Shown piece after piece: positions 46,226 to 58,400 of a stretch of 64,000 bases of DNA (position 1 is the first letter of the stretch; each line of letters starts with the position of its first letter). Source of the stretch: Plumapathes pennacea. Its lineage: Eukaryota > Cnidaria > Anthozoa > Antipatharia > Myriopathidae. The position numbers and the translations under genes were made by a program. The notes under the pieces were generated by a model. That model worked only from the letters and a program-made list of their open reading frames with translations. It was not told the origin of the DNA and ran no database searches. Location: the NCBI GenBank assembly GCA_964036295.1, contig OZ038470.1:2469501-2533500 (forward strand), written 5' to 3'.

Positions 46226-46919
46226 GCTCACGGCAGTCCCTTATTAGACAATCGACTCTTATTTTTAAAGTGTGTACCTCGGTTGGTTTCGTTTAAAACT
46301 CGCTGCAGGCTGCAGTTTAGAGTTGAGTCCTCAGCTTCGTGTTTTGCGGTTTGTAAGGAGAAATCTCGACCGTATGCAAGTCGAGTCAGAGATCCATCCC
46401 AATAGAATTTTCCAGGAAATAGCGTGTCTAAGAAGAAAAAAGTAGCCTTTCTTGTCACCTTTATTGCTTTGTTTGGTTTGTATTCCTTTCTTTTTCAAGC
46501 TTATGCGGCAGAAAGTAAATTTGTAAAGCGATGGATAATAGCATAAGATCTTACAGTATTTAGCCAGTTGTCAATTTTGCGACGCAAATCTTCTGGGGAA
46601 ATAATTATTGACGCACGAAAGAGTGCGAACCCAAAAGTATAACAAGAAAACGAACTAAAGTAAGCTGCAAACCTTGTCACTTTCGCCATCAAGCCATGTT
46701 TCTCTGGGATAGTATTTGCATGTCTAAGGTTTCTGATCAGTGTGAAAGTGAGAGGACGGTATCCCGTGTCTCTGTGATTGACTTTTTTTTTTGCTGTGGT
46801 TAGACTGGCGCACTAGGTAGATATTATTGGTTGTTTAAATTTTAGAGCAATATGTTAATTACTCACATAATTTGCATGTCTTTGTCTTGTTACTCTTGTA
46901 GTCTATCTCCATAAAGCTC

Positions 46920-46938
46920 AATAAAAACCAGAAATAAA
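46920..46938 (+). terminator. Beta-spectrin poly(A) signals
   Basis: Two AATAAA hexamers (46920-46925 and 46933-46938) lie about 700 bp after the stop, giving a likely 3' UTR of about 0.7 kb. Confidence 0.55.
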
Positions 46939-48979
46939 GTGCACGTCGCTAATTTCTTTAGTTTTCCTTTCTTTCGTGTCGTCGTCGCGTTGCGTCTTCG
47001 TCATCTTTTCGCAACATCATTTTTATCTTTATCGTCAATTATGCCTTGAAAAAAAAAACAATCAGAGCCGAGACCGTGACTGCAAGAACGTTACATCACA
47101 CAAAAAGAAATGATGAAAAGACCTTTACTCCTTTAGGTCGGACGAAAAATCCACGATGAGTTTGCTCAGCTCCCTCGTGACGTAGCAAGCATCCTCAGTT
47201 CCAGTCTTAAGGCAAGCGTGTCACTGAGTTCAACGGTGAAAAAGTGACGTCATGCACAGGGCGCAGGGGAGTTTGCTTGCTTTCATTATGTAAAACCCTA
47301 TATGGCAACCTACATGAAGATACCGCAAGACGATTTCATTGCGGGCCAATAATAGATTCTAGAAAAATCTTTGCAATTTTGGTTTGGTGAGAACAGAGTA
47401 GATTTCAAAAGACAGGCCAAACGTTATCCTTAATAGACTGGAGAGCATTCTCTTTTCAACTGTCACATTTTACTCCCCATAAGACAGCGCAGGCAGTTCC
47501 ATTCATCTTTTTCAAAATTTGGCGAATTTGGGGCTAAATTGAAAACTCTCCAAACTTTCAAGAACCCTTCAGAATTGCATGAAATTTCCAGGAAACGTTT
47601 CTGGGACAATAATGACTGTTTTGATATATAATATTTGATATTTTATCCAGCGGATCGCGAGAAATTAGAGCAAATCTTCGACTAAAATATCACACTTTAA
47701 ACAAAGGAGCCTCACGTTTTACGTGGTTTTGCTGCTATGTCTCATCAACGGCTAAAATAAAATAAGGCAAACGTTATAGTCCCAGGAAGATTTCCTGAAA
47801 GTTTCCATAGTTTTGAATTTTTGACCAAAATCGGTCAAAAGCATGGGCTATAGCCTTGTCAAGACGGCTTATCTCCTCAACTATCGACTATTTACTACTC
47901 CAAAAACAACTACAGAGTTCCAATTGATCTGTAGAGTACAAAAATTGTTCATTTGGGGATGGCCACACGTCATTTAAAAGTAACTATTTACTGCACAAAA
48001 TACAAATACAGTGTTTCCGTATTTCCGTAGAAGTACAAATGTTGTTCATTTGGAAAAAGTTAGGAGTGTAATAAATTATATATACGGCCCACTGATGCCC
48101 AAGAAAAGAGCGTCATAAGCCGGCGAGGCAACTTGTACATTTTTTTTTTTTTTTTTTTTTTTTTTTGCAACAAAAGTTTCAGCAAATGTTTGACTCTCCT
48201 GGCCGCTCACGGTTGACCCTGGGGGCGAGTGAGCCCGCGTACCAAAAAACAAGCAGCTTTGCGCTTTGAAAGCGCTTTGAACGCCTGGCGTTTTTGGTTT
48301 AGTGTTGTTGTTTTCAATGGAGTTCCTGCGTGATTCCCGATATAATTGTGTCACTGTGCAGTGTGTGAGCAACAGAAGACCTTAGTAAGGATTAACCAGG
48401 GTGTCTGTGTTTCTACGTCGTTTCATCAGGTATGTTTTACAGTATTATTAGTGTTTGTGTTCGGTGTTGTGTGGTCGTGTTGATGTTTTTCTTCTTACAC
48501 GTGGACGTTTTGAAGTGTTTGTGCTTGGATAACTGACGGGGAAGACGCAAAGTTAAGAAGTTTGACATGAAGATGCCTAATTATAGTCGTACTTGGACCT
48601 GTACTATATTTATACGAGTTATAAAATTCGTTTACCTTCACACAGACATTGACAATGGTCCTCGTATCTGAATGAAAGCTTTTTGTCGACCAGAGAACGG
48701 GAAATAACTGCCGCAGCAGGCTTCGATTCACTAGAATCTTCAATGTTGAAGGAGGTGACTTTTACCGGAAGAAGATGTAATTTAAAAATGAAAAGCTTTG
48801 CAACCAATAATCATGAAATCTATGCATTTAACTATGCTAGCTGTCTCAGATATAGTGTTATATAATAACTATGATACTACGCACGCCCTGATTGGCTAAA
48901 TTACCATGTTAGATGAGAGTATATTACACGCTGACACAATACACGATGTTTTTTACTTGGCTAATTATTTTATAAAAGA
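46939..48979. other. Spacer with dispersed repeat remnants
   Basis: No gene is recognised. Segment 47420-47900 (TCATCAACGGCTAAAATAAAA, AAAAGCATGGGCTATAGCC) is an inverted relative of 59560-60060. A 30-bp T run ends near 48166. The sequence around 48300-48430 ends in CATCAG|GTATGT and could be a non-coding first exon, but nothing else supports that. Confidence 0.4.
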
Positions 48980-49165
48980 AATATATAACGTGTTCCCATG
49001 TAATATAGCCTCATCTAAACACTTGGGAAGTTGGTAGAACACTTGAGTAGTGCCGGAAACCACTCGGCAGCCTCTTGGTTTCCTTACACTACTCTCGTGT
49101 TCTCCCAACTTCCCGCGTGTTTAGATGAGGCTATATTACACAGTGACGCATTACATATTTCTTAA
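48980..49165. mobile_element. 186-bp fold-back MITE
   Basis: GTAATATAGCCTCATCTAAA at 49000 is the inverted copy of TTTAGATGAGGCTATATTAC ending at 49139. The outer AAATATATAACG and CGCATTACATATTT also pair. The loop is about 20 bp around 49064-49083. Confidence 0.75.
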
Positions 49166-49883
49166 CTCTAGTTGTAACCTTGTTTAAGATCAGTCCTCTT
49201 GAACAAGTCATATCAGCTTGGCAATGACAGTGTAGCTTTTTGTCCTATAAACAATGGAACCTGCCAAACGCAGCATTTCTTTCCGAATGCTGGTAGTGAT
49301 AGCTACTCTAAATCAAGACTTTAGAAATACAGCCCAAAAAAAGAAGCAGACCCTAGCTGCTAGAGATGCTTAATGTATAGCACTCTTTGAATGACTGTTG
49401 AAACCAAAAATAAAGCAATATCACAGAGCTCGCAACTATCAATGAGCAGAGCAAAAAAAAAAAAAAAAAAAAAACCATCCAACCAATAATTGTAATTAGA
49501 AGTACAAGCAAAACTAAAACCAAAACCAAGTATTGGCAATTTGTTTTGCTAATCAATTAGCAGTGTGAGAACATTGCCACTTGCTTTGCTTGGGTGAGAA
49601 TATCAGAACCAGGTTTTGCTTTTGCTCTTAATTGCATGGCTAAGAATGTTGCTAATCGGAAAGTGTAACACAAAATGCAAAATCAAAGTGATCACACTAT
49701 TACTTTCTATTTTTTAGGTAAGGGTCCCCCTTTGATTTTTCAGCATTTTTTAGGTAGGGGTCCCCACTTTGGTTTTTTGTCTATTTTGAAGTAATGGCCC
49801 AAGTTATACCAATGCAATCAGACCCATCAGAGTTTTGGCAGTATAGTTATGCTTTGTGCAGGTAGGCTTTGTAGAATGATGAA
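49166..49883. other. Spacer with A-rich and dispersed repeat sequence
   Basis: No gene is seen. A 20-base A run lies near 49453. The stretch 49380-49640 belongs to the AAACCAAAACCAAG repeat seen in spectrin intron 17. A near-duplicate TTTTTAGGTAAGGGTCCCC / TTTTTAGGTAGGGGTCCCC pair lies at about 49715-49775. Confidence 0.4.
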
Positions 49884-50172
49884 TACCGTGTGGCATGAAA
49901 TTTTAGCGGATTTTGCAAACGATCGGCGAAAATCATATCCCTTGAAAATAATCCCCTGTGAAAAAAAATTCCGCGAAAATTTACTCCATTTATTTAGATT
50001 ATTGAATTTCAATTAAATTGACTGCAAACAATGTTACGAACTTCTTCGACAGGAAGTAGCTCGAGATCCGCGAAGATTTGTCCCCAGCAATAAAGTCGAG
50101 AAAATGCGTTCCCGCGAAGCACAAGGCAATCCGCGAAATTAAACTGCCGCGAAAATTTCATCCCGCACGGTA
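49884..50172. mobile_element. 289-bp MITE with TACCGTG ends
   Basis: TACCGTGTGGCATGAAATTT at the left and AAATTTCATCCCGCACGGTA at the right are inverted repeats of about 27 bp. The interior has several CGCGAAAAT motifs. A TA duplication at the ends would fit a Tc1/mariner-type MITE. Confidence 0.7.
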
Positions 50173-51825
50173 GTAGCTTCTAGGTGCCTTTCGTTCAGTG
50201 CGCTTTCTGCAAAGATAAATACATCTCCTTTTATGTTCCCTCTTATTTGTGTTTTTGCGCAGCGCAATACGCCTATAAATGTTGTCGACGATTCTGCTTT
50301 ACACGTCGCAAACTATAATGCGGGGCCGATGTAAGAGGGAGCATGGAACGGGGAACAAAGAACCTAGGAATGGAGACCAGGAACAGAGAACTGGCTATAT
50401 CTCATGAAGTTCAAGGAAACGAGCGAATTTAGCCGTCTAACTTCTCTAGTCGTGAGCATGACAATCATATATTCAACAATCATCTCTAGTCGCCGCTTAT
50501 ATTCCTTTGCTGCGTTCGGGCCACGAGGAAAAACTAGCGGCATGTTGCAGGATTCCATGTCTATGTTTTTCTAATAGTTTGGATACGGAGCCTTGGACGT
50601 CAAATGGCCAATCAAAACCTTCGTTATACATTTAGGAACATTTTCTGAAAATTTCATGCGATTCTGATGTAGGGCAGAGGTGAGAGTTATAATCGGGAGT
50701 GGCAATCGAGACTGATAATCGGGAGTGTCAATCGGGAGTGGTAATCGGGAGTGTCAATCGGGAGTGGTAATTGTGAGTGGTAATCGGGAGTGTCAATCGG
50801 GAATGATAGTTTTGAGTGATAATCGGGAGTGGTACGTATATCTTATGTCAGGTAGATGATACGTGTTTGTAGATTTCTGAAGTTTTGAAAACACCGCCGA
50901 ATAGTCCTTTGGGGTTCGTTAGGCGCTAAATGAGTAATGAGATGCATGCGCAATCAATAATGAATGCAAGCACGTTTGTTATCGAATGACTGATGCGGAG
51001 TTTCGGATCATCAACGGCTCTGTGAATCCATACGATTCACTTTCACGGTCCCGTCATTTTAACCATATTAGACACGAATGCTCTGACAGGCTCTGTTCTT
51101 TTTCACTCAGAAATTACTCCGTTATTTAGTCTTATTCCATACTATTTTTTATGTTGACTTTGCAGATCCTGGGAGAAGTGTTTGAAAGATGACCGGATCA
51201 CCTGCGCGGAGGCCATGCCAAGAAAGTTAGAAGTGTAACAAGATTTGAAGAGAATGCCACTTAGATCGACATTTTTGCCCGTATCGTTGATCAGCAGAAT
51301 GAGAGAAAATAAGACAACTGGATTGAAAACGAGAAATTGCGAACTCACAGTAGCCAACAAAGATAAAACAGAACGAAAATCGGTAATGCAAGTCAAAAGC
51401 TCTCATCCAAGCATAAGCACTTTTCTCAAAGATAGATCGTAGATGAACCAGTGTGCTATTCTGAATGTTCTTGTATGCAAACAATAAAATATTTGTGACT
51501 CCTGAACTCCTGAACTCCTGGATACATAGTTCAAATAAAATACACAGACTTGTTCCCCACATCAAAACACTTTCACATGACATACACAATGAATTACACA
51601 TACATGAACTGCGAAACATTGCGGATTGACAGTGAACTGCGAGGGTCACTTTCACTATCGTCGTGTATATCATATCATTCCCATCACTGTGATGGCTATA
51701 TACAATTTGAACCACACACTTGACCAGTTTCCATACGGCTTCATAGTTCACTGCGTCGCACCGGTATCACGAAGGCCATCGTCGCGCTTCACTTTCACTA
51801 TCAATCAAAAGTACGACATTTGAGG
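50173..51825. other. Spacer with a 13-bp minisatellite
   Basis: No gene is supported. The minus-strand frame at 50364-50558 and two long frames at 51142-51751 lack any sure domain. The minisatellite is listed separately. Confidence 0.4.
50691..50833. repeat. 13-bp minisatellite, 11 units
   Basis: The unit is AATCGGGAGTGTC with GGT/GGC variants. Eleven units fill 143 bp without gaps. Confidence 0.9.
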
Positions 51826-51941
51826 CTGCCGAGACCGCAGGAAAAAATGACGTGTTTTCTAAAACTATTTTTTTTAAAAGAACGCATCACGAAGTTGTAT
51901 TCTACTAATATACAAATCTGAGCAAAAGGCCAATCAAATGA

Positions 51942-52027
51942 TTCGACAGCACAGTCGGCAAGACGCGCAGTTATGAAGGATGAAGTCGCAGGTTCGCTTC
52001 CCGGTTCTTTTTCTTTTTCTTTTTTTT

Positions 52028-52059
<32 letters not shown>

Positions 52060-52085
52060 TTTCCTTTTCCTTTATTTTTCAACTT
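51942..52085 (+). repeat. tRNA-derived SINE-like unit 1
   Basis: ACAGCACAGTCGGCAAGACGC resembles an A box, and GGTTCGCTTCC (51991) a slightly decayed B box, followed by a pyrimidine tract of about 75 bp. It does not fold as an intact tRNA. Confidence 0.5.
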
Positions 52086-52254
52086 TGCTCCAACTAAATC
52101 AACTGAAAGTTTTCGCGCTTATGTTGACGACCGAGATCGCGGGAAAATGTTACGCAGTATTTTTTAAAACCAACTATTTCATAGGAGGACTAAACCAACC
52201 ATACAGTTAGTTCCTCAAAACTACAATCTGAACTGATTAGCCATCAAGTGATTC

Positions 52255-52335
52255 GATAGCATGGTCGGCTAGACGCATAACTCATAAGGTGAAGGTCGCA
52301 GGTTCGATCCCTGACTTCTTTTTCCTTTTTTTACC
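52255..52335 (+). repeat. tRNA-derived SINE-like unit 2
   Basis: GATAGCATGGTCGGCTAGACGC is A-box-like and GGTTCGATCC (52301) a perfect B-box core, followed by a T-rich tail. The surrounding sequence also resembles the flank of unit 1, so the two seem to be a tandem pair about 310 bp apart. Confidence 0.55.
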
Positions 52336-52937
52336 ACTCATACGCATGCGCACTGCTCTTTTTATGACGTCATATCTAGTCCCACACGTGGAAGGAGAAC
52401 GTTACCAATAAGCCAGGTTTACTTCGTCGCTTCGCCAACTCTTCAAACGCACGGCACTTGCGCTGAGGCTTTACGCTGACGCCATGGGTGCCAATGTTTG
52501 TCGTACGCGCCAAGGCCGCGACACTTGTGCTGAGAGCATAGTGATGGATACTGAATGCTTGATGCACGGTGTCACGGTTCTTGCCTCAAGAGGCCCTCGG
52601 CAACAGGAACTCCACAGGGGGGACTATTGCCGTTGTCTCTTGGGGGAGACCCCTCAGTGGGGACCTACCAGTGTTCCGTAAGGTCACTGGTTAGGACTCG
52701 CAGAGAAAGGGGACCCCCTTTGCGGGGACTGCCAGAACACTGGTTAGGACTCGCAGAGAAAGGGGACCCCCTCTACGAGGACTGCCAGTGGTCTGAAAGG
52801 ACAACTGGTCAGGACTCTGGGGAGGGGGATCAGTGACCTGTGGTCACTGCAGCAAGGAAAGCTGGAACAGAAGGAACTAATAAATCAAAATGAATAAATC
52901 AAAAAATGAATAAATTAAAAATCAAAATAATATATAC

Positions 52938-52976
52938 ACTGCGCATGCGTACTATAAACACTGCGCATGCGCACTA
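52938..52976. promoter_or_regulatory. Pair of NRF-1-like sites
   Basis: ACTGCGCATGCGTACT and ACTGCGCATGCGCACT stand 22 bp apart. They may be real sites or repeat-borne sequence, as no gene start is nearby. Confidence 0.3.
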
Positions 52977-53039
52977 GTGGCAACTAGCTCATTAGCATCT
53001 CATTAACGAATTTTGACCCGTTTTTAGCTAAAATAGCCC

Positions 53040-53053
53040 GTTGCCATGGCAAC
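53040..53053. promoter_or_regulatory. Perfect palindromic RFX X-box (GTTGCCATGGCAAC)
   Basis: A full 14-bp inverted X-box. No coding gene starts within reach in this window, so it may be carried by a repeat. Confidence 0.35.
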
Positions 53054-53404
53054 CAATAAATTTCCGGCCTTCTGATTGGCTGAGAGCCTCATTAATATTT
53101 TGGAATAACATTAGCATAAAAAACTTATTGTTTACCAACGAAAAAGTCTCCCAAAATTTTACGACAACTGCTCAAAAAATACAAGTCTTTTCACAATAAT
53201 AATCGGCTCACCATTACAAAATCCGACACAAGAGGTACACGCATGTATAAAGTAACATCATTTATTAGCTACAGACCAGTTACAGCAATGACAATAAGCC
53301 AAAATTGGAAAAACTTCGAAGTATACAAGTCCTAAGATAACATTGCATTCGGCGCTACCTGGTTCGAAATAAAGTTTTAACAGCAAAAATGACCAGTACA
53401 CCAA

Positions 53405-53980
53405 TCAACACGAGTTTACCAACCTTCCGTAGTTTTCGATAGCAAGATATTTACGCAACAAGGCCGCTTCGTCGCTACAGAACAGATTTATCCAAGTGTC
53501 CGACAGTCTTCGCTCGTAAGCAAATATCTCCTTAAATCAGCACGAAACGCTGCCCAGTTGTCCCTTTTGTAGTGAAAAATCAACGCAGCATGTCTCATAA
53601 GTTCATACTGCTGCCACGAACACTTCCATCAAATCCTGCAGCCTCTTGGCGTTCTTCGGAACATAATACAGTGTTCCGCGGCTTGTTGTCCGTAGCGGGT
53701 ACAATATGTCATCAGTAAACTGCCTCTGGGCTCCAATGAGCTGGTTCGACGGAGTTATAAAAGAGGGCATTCAGTAGAGAGCAGAGAGAAATGATTCCTT
53801 CACAGGGACTCGTCCCGAACCAAACATGTCTTCATGTCATCATGTCAATATGTCATCCCATTCTTGCTGAAGATAAGACTCCACGACGTTTTCCTGCTCA
53901 CTCATCCTGGCCAGAGATCCGTACACTGCACGATACACCAGTTTAGAGGAGTATGGGACCATAGAAATCGCTCGCAGAGG
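53405..53980 (-). pseudogene. Decayed protein-coding sequence of unknown family
   Basis: Reading the minus strand, protein-like segments appear one after another but in changing frames with stops. In order: 'SMVPYSSKLVYRAVYGSLAR' and 'MSEQENVVESYLQQEWDDIL', then 'ITPSNQLIGAQRQFTDDILY', then 'RGTLYYVPKNAKRLQDLMEV', then 'MRHAALIFHYKRDNWAAFRA', then 'INLFCSDEAALLRKYLAIEN'. The composition looks like a soluble helical protein and not like chance translation. At least two frame changes and two stops break it. I do not recognise the family. It may be an old transposon protein or a lost host gene. Confidence 0.4.
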
Positions 53981-54229
53981 TTCACAAATGAAGGAATATC
54001 ACTCTCAGCTCGTAAACGACAGCCAAATGGAAGGCCAATATCGACTGGCCCGTATGCAAATCCCACAACACAACTTGAAAAGACAAAAGGACTGCATCAG
54101 CAAAACGTCTAATGATAATAGGTTTCGGCGTGCGAGTTTGGTATTTCTTTTGTTCAAAATAGAAGTTTCTTTTGTTTGAAACAAAATTTTCTATTGTTCG
54201 AAACAAAAGAAGTGTATACTTAATACAAG

Positions 54230-54640
54230 AGAGCCAAATGCTACGAGACAATAAACTCCGGCGGGGAAATGAAAGAACAGCAAGCCGTATGTTCATTGTT
54301 CTGTGTATACTTAAAACAAAAGAATTGTATACGTAACACAAAGAGCTAAAAAGTACGAGACAATAAACTCCAGCGGGGAAATGAAAGAACAGCAAGCCGT
54401 ATGTTCATTGTTCTATATACTTAATACAAAAGAATTGTATACGTAATACAAAGAGCTAAAAGATACGAGACAATAAACTCCAGCAGGGAAATGAAAGAAA
54501 AGCAAGCCGTATGTTCATTGTTCTGTGTATACCAATACAAAAGAATTGTATACGTAATACAAAGAGCTAAAAAGTACGAGACAATAAACTCCAGCGGGGA
54601 AATGAAAGAACAGCAAGCCGTACGTCGTAGTAAACAAACT
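54230..54640. repeat. About 113-bp tandem repeat, four units
   Basis: Each unit holds ACGAGACAATAAACTCCAGC, GGGGAAATGAAAGAACAGCA and GTATACGTAATACAAA. Units start near 54230, 54344, 54451 and 54565. Together with 53981-54229 nothing coding is seen. Confidence 0.8.
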
Positions 54641-54777
54641 AAAAACGTACGAACTTGCCAAATAATTTAGTTGTGGTTCTTTAATTTCATCGGCTCCAAA
54701 GATAGGAGAGAAAAGATAAGCTAATTTTACCCGAATATTTTAAATTTAAGTACAGACTCTGTGAAAACACATTGTGA

Positions 54778-54945
54778 CGCCTCTATATTCTTCATCAATT
54801 GTGTAGAGCTGGCTACTGTCCTAAAGAGATTGTATCTATAAATCGTACTTTAGTTAGACCTGCTTTGGAGTATGCTGTCCCTGTCTGGGCCGCGATACCT
54901 CAATATCTAAGCGATAGCATCGAAGCCGTACAGCGATGGGCATGA
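54778..54945 (+). pseudogene. LINE reverse-transcriptase remnant
   Basis: The frame reads 'RLYILHQLCRAGYCPKEI', then 'VRPALEYAVPVWAAIPQYLS', then 'DSIEAVQRWA' and a stop. This is the well-known segment after the RT domain of animal non-LTR elements (L-x-P-x-LEYA-x-PVW...YLSD-x-IE-x-VQ). Only about 56 codons remain. A fold-back MITE begins 24 bp further on. Confidence 0.75.
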
Positions 54946-54968
54946 TCTGCCTTATGACGAACGTCTGA

Positions 54969-55210
54969 AGGCGAAGTAATACGGGCAACACTTTCAGTGC
55001 AACTTGTCGTGCAACAATGTTGCGCGTATTGTCACCGTGTTGCAAGATGCAGCAACATGTTGCACAAAGTAGAAGTGGGTTCTACTTCGTGCACCATGTT
55101 TCTGCAACTTGCAACACGGTGGTAATACGCGCAACATTACGGTGCAACTTGCAACGCAACATTGTTGCACGACAAGTTGCACTGAAAATGTTGCCCGTAT
55201 TACTTCACCT
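54969..55210. mobile_element. 242-bp fold-back MITE, relative of 41717-41980
   Basis: The inverted ends AGGCGAAGTAATACGGGCAA and TTGCCCGTATTACTTCACCT enclose the same GCAACATGTTGC-rich palindrome. TGA flanks both ends (54966-54968 and 55211-55213), a 3-bp target duplication. It lies just after the LINE remnant. Confidence 0.8.
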
Positions 55211-55469
55211 TGAATCAAGCCAACATTTTACCTACTCATCATATGTGCTCAGATTTTAGCAGGAAGAACAGAGTCTCTGGGCCATTAAAAGCGATCCTTA
55301 ACGAGGCAACAACCTTCCGAACCCGCGTCACGCGGCGCCCTTGAACTCTTCGCAAAAAGACTTATTCAAATACTAATCGTAATTATCTCTCAATCTCGTG
55401 AAATCTGGTAGTGAAAATCACACAAGTGGAACAGAAAAATATTGATGTATATGTTGATCATAAACTAGA

Positions 55470-58400
55470 TAAATGAAAAAGTGAGCATCTTCAGGATATT
55501 TCTGGTCTTACAAAGAACCACTCTGATCGCAAGCTCCTCGATAGTCAAATGTACGATTTGGGAAACTCGCGCGCAAAACAAGTTCATGTACTTCTTGATT
55601 TAAAACTAACCAAATCCATGCAGGACAATATTTACGCAATGTACGCACCTTCAGGATATTTCTAGTCTTGCAAAAGCATTAGAGATGGCCCTCTTGCGAC
55701 AAAAAACCATTTTTAAATATAGTTTAAATGCTCCTAAAGTACCTATTTTGGAAATTGTGATCACTACAACTTCACTTTTCCTAACGAAAATTTGAAGATA
55801 CGTGCGTCCCATAACTCAGCAAAAGTTAGTCAGATCGACCAGCCTAATTAATTATGCGTCAAATTTTCATTTTTGAGAAACTCGCGCGCGAAACAAGATC
55901 ATATACTTGTTGATTTAAAACTAACCAAATCCATGTGGGACTATATTTACGCGATGAACGCACCTTCAGGATGTTTCTGGTTTTGCAGAAGTATAAGCGA
56001 TGGCCCTCTTGCGATAAAGAACGATTTCTAAATATTTTATGCTCTTGAAGTACCTTTTCTGGATAACCACTGTGATTTGTAGAACTTCACTTTTCCTAAC
56101 AAAAAACCGAGGATATGTGCGTCCCATAATTGACCGATAGTTAGTCAGATCGACCAGCCTAATTAATTATGCGTCAAATTTTCATTTTTGAGAAACTCGC
56201 GCGCGAAACAAGATCATATACTTGTTGATTTCAAACTAACCAAATCCATGTGGGACTATATTTACGCGATGAACGCACCTTCAGGATGTTTCTGGTTTTG
56301 CAGAAGTATAAGCGATGGCCCTCTTGCGATAAAGAACGATTTCTAAATATTTTATGCTCTTGAAGTACCTTTTCTGGATAACCACTGTGATTTGTAGAAC
56401 TTCACTTTTCCTAACAAAAAACCGAGGATACGTGCGTCCCATAATTGACCGATAGTTAGTCAGATCGACCAGCCTAATTAATTATGCTTCAAATTTTCAT
56501 TTTTGAGAAACTCGCGCGCGAAACAAGATCGTGTACTTGTTGATTTCAAACTAACCAAATCCATGTGGGACATAATTTACGCAACGTACGCACCTTCAGG
56601 ATATTTCTGGTTTTGCAAAAGTATTAGAGATTGCCCCCTTGCGATAAAGAACGATTTCTAAATATTTTATGCTCCTGAAGTACCTTTTCTGGACAACCAC
56701 TGTGATTTGTACAACTTCACTTTTCCTAACGAAAATTTGAAGATACGTGCGTCCCATAACTCAGCGTAAGTTAGTCAGATCGACCAGCCTAATTAATTAT
56801 GCGTCAAATTTTCATTTTTGAGAAACTCGCGCGCGAAACAAGATCATGTACTTGTTGATTTCAAACTAACCAAATCCATGTGGGACATAATTTACGCGAT
56901 GAACGCACCTTCAGGATGTTTCTGGTTTTGCAGAAGTATAAGCGATGGCCCTCTTGCGATAAAGAACGATTTCTAAATATTTTATGCTCTTGAAGTACCT
57001 TTTCTGGATAACCACTGGTATTTGTACAACTTCACTTTTCCTAACGAAAATTTGAAGACACGTGCGTCCCATAACTCAGCGAAAGTTAGTCAGATCGACC
57101 AGCCTAATTAATTATGCGTCAAATTTTCATTTTTGAGAAACTCGCGTGCGAAACAAGATCATGTACTTGTTGATTTCAAACTAACCAAATCCATGTGGGA
57201 CATAATTTACGCAACGTACGCACCTTCAGGATATTTTTGGTCTTGCAAAAGTATTAGAGATTGCCTCCTTGCGATAAAGAACGATTTCTAAATATTTTAT
57301 GCTCTTGAAGTACCTTTTCTGGACAACCACTGTGAATTGTACAACTTCACTTTTCCTAACAAAAAACCGAGGATACGTGCGTCCCATAATTGACCGATAG
57401 TTAGTCAGATCGACCAGCCTAATTAATTATGCGTCAAACCTTCATTTTAGAGAAACTCGCGCGCGAAACAAGATCATGTACTTGTTGATTTCAAACTAAC
57501 CAAATCCATGTGGGACATAATTTACGCAACGTACGCACCTTCAGGATATTTCTGGTCTTGCAAAAGTATTAGAGATAGCCCCCTTGCGATAAAGAACGAT
57601 TTCTAAATATTTTATGCTCTTGAAGTACCCTTTCTGGACAACCACTGTGAATTGTACAACTTCACTTTTCCTAACAAAAAACCGAGGATACGTGCGTCCC
57701 ATAATTGACCGATAGTTAGTCAGATCGACCAGCCTAATTAATTATGCGTCAAATTTTCATTTTAGAGAAACTCGCGCGCGAAACAAGATCATGTACTTGT
57801 TGATTTCAAACTAACCAAATCCATGTGGGACATAATTTACGCAACGTACGCACCTTCAGGATATTTCTGGTCTTGCAAAAGTATTAGAGATGGCCCCCTT
57901 GCGATAAAGAACGATTTCTAAATATTTTATGCTCTTGAAGTACCTTTTCTGGACAACCACTGTGAATTGTACAACTTCACTTTTCCTAACAAAAAACCGA
58001 GGATACGTGCGTCCCATAATTGACCGATAGTTAGTCAGATCGACCAGCCTAATTAATTATGCGTCAAATCTTCATTTTTGAGAAACTCGCGCGCGAAACA
58101 AGATCATGTACTTGTTGATTTCAAACTAACCAAATTCATGTGGGACATAATTTACGCAACGTACGCACCTTCAGGATATTTCTGGTCTTGCAAAAGTATT
58201 AGAGATGGCCCCCTTGCGATAAAGAACGATTTCTAAATATTTTATGCTCTTGAAGTACCTTTTCTGGACAACCACTGTGAATTGTACAACTTCACTTTTC
58301 CTAACAAAAAACCGAGGATACGTGCGTCCCATAATTGACCGATAGTTAGTCAGATCGACCAGCCTAATTAATTATGCGTCAAAAATTTTCATTTTTGAGA

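Larger units (their letters stand above)
52380..53404. other. Spacer with short tandem repeats and palindromic sites
   Basis: Three copies of ACTGGTTAGGACTCGCAGAG-type units lie at 52686-52860. Two NRF-1-like TGCGCATGCG sites lie at 52938-52976 and a palindromic X-box at 53040-53053. TTTATT at 53261 is an AATAAA on the minus strand, which could have ended the decayed gene next to it. Confidence 0.45.

Noticed and set aside
48300..48430. Possible non-coding first exon ending CATCAG|GTATGT
   Set aside because: A single donor-like site without a matching downstream exon is not enough.
51142..51396. Minus-strand frame with two hydrophobic stretches, resembling the end of a receptor
   Set aside because: No NPxxY or other GPCR landmark, no ATG start, and no upstream helices in phase. 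Too weak to list.
52255..52335. Functional tRNA gene
   Set aside because: The B box is good, but the acceptor and anticodon arms do not pair, so a SINE head is more likely.
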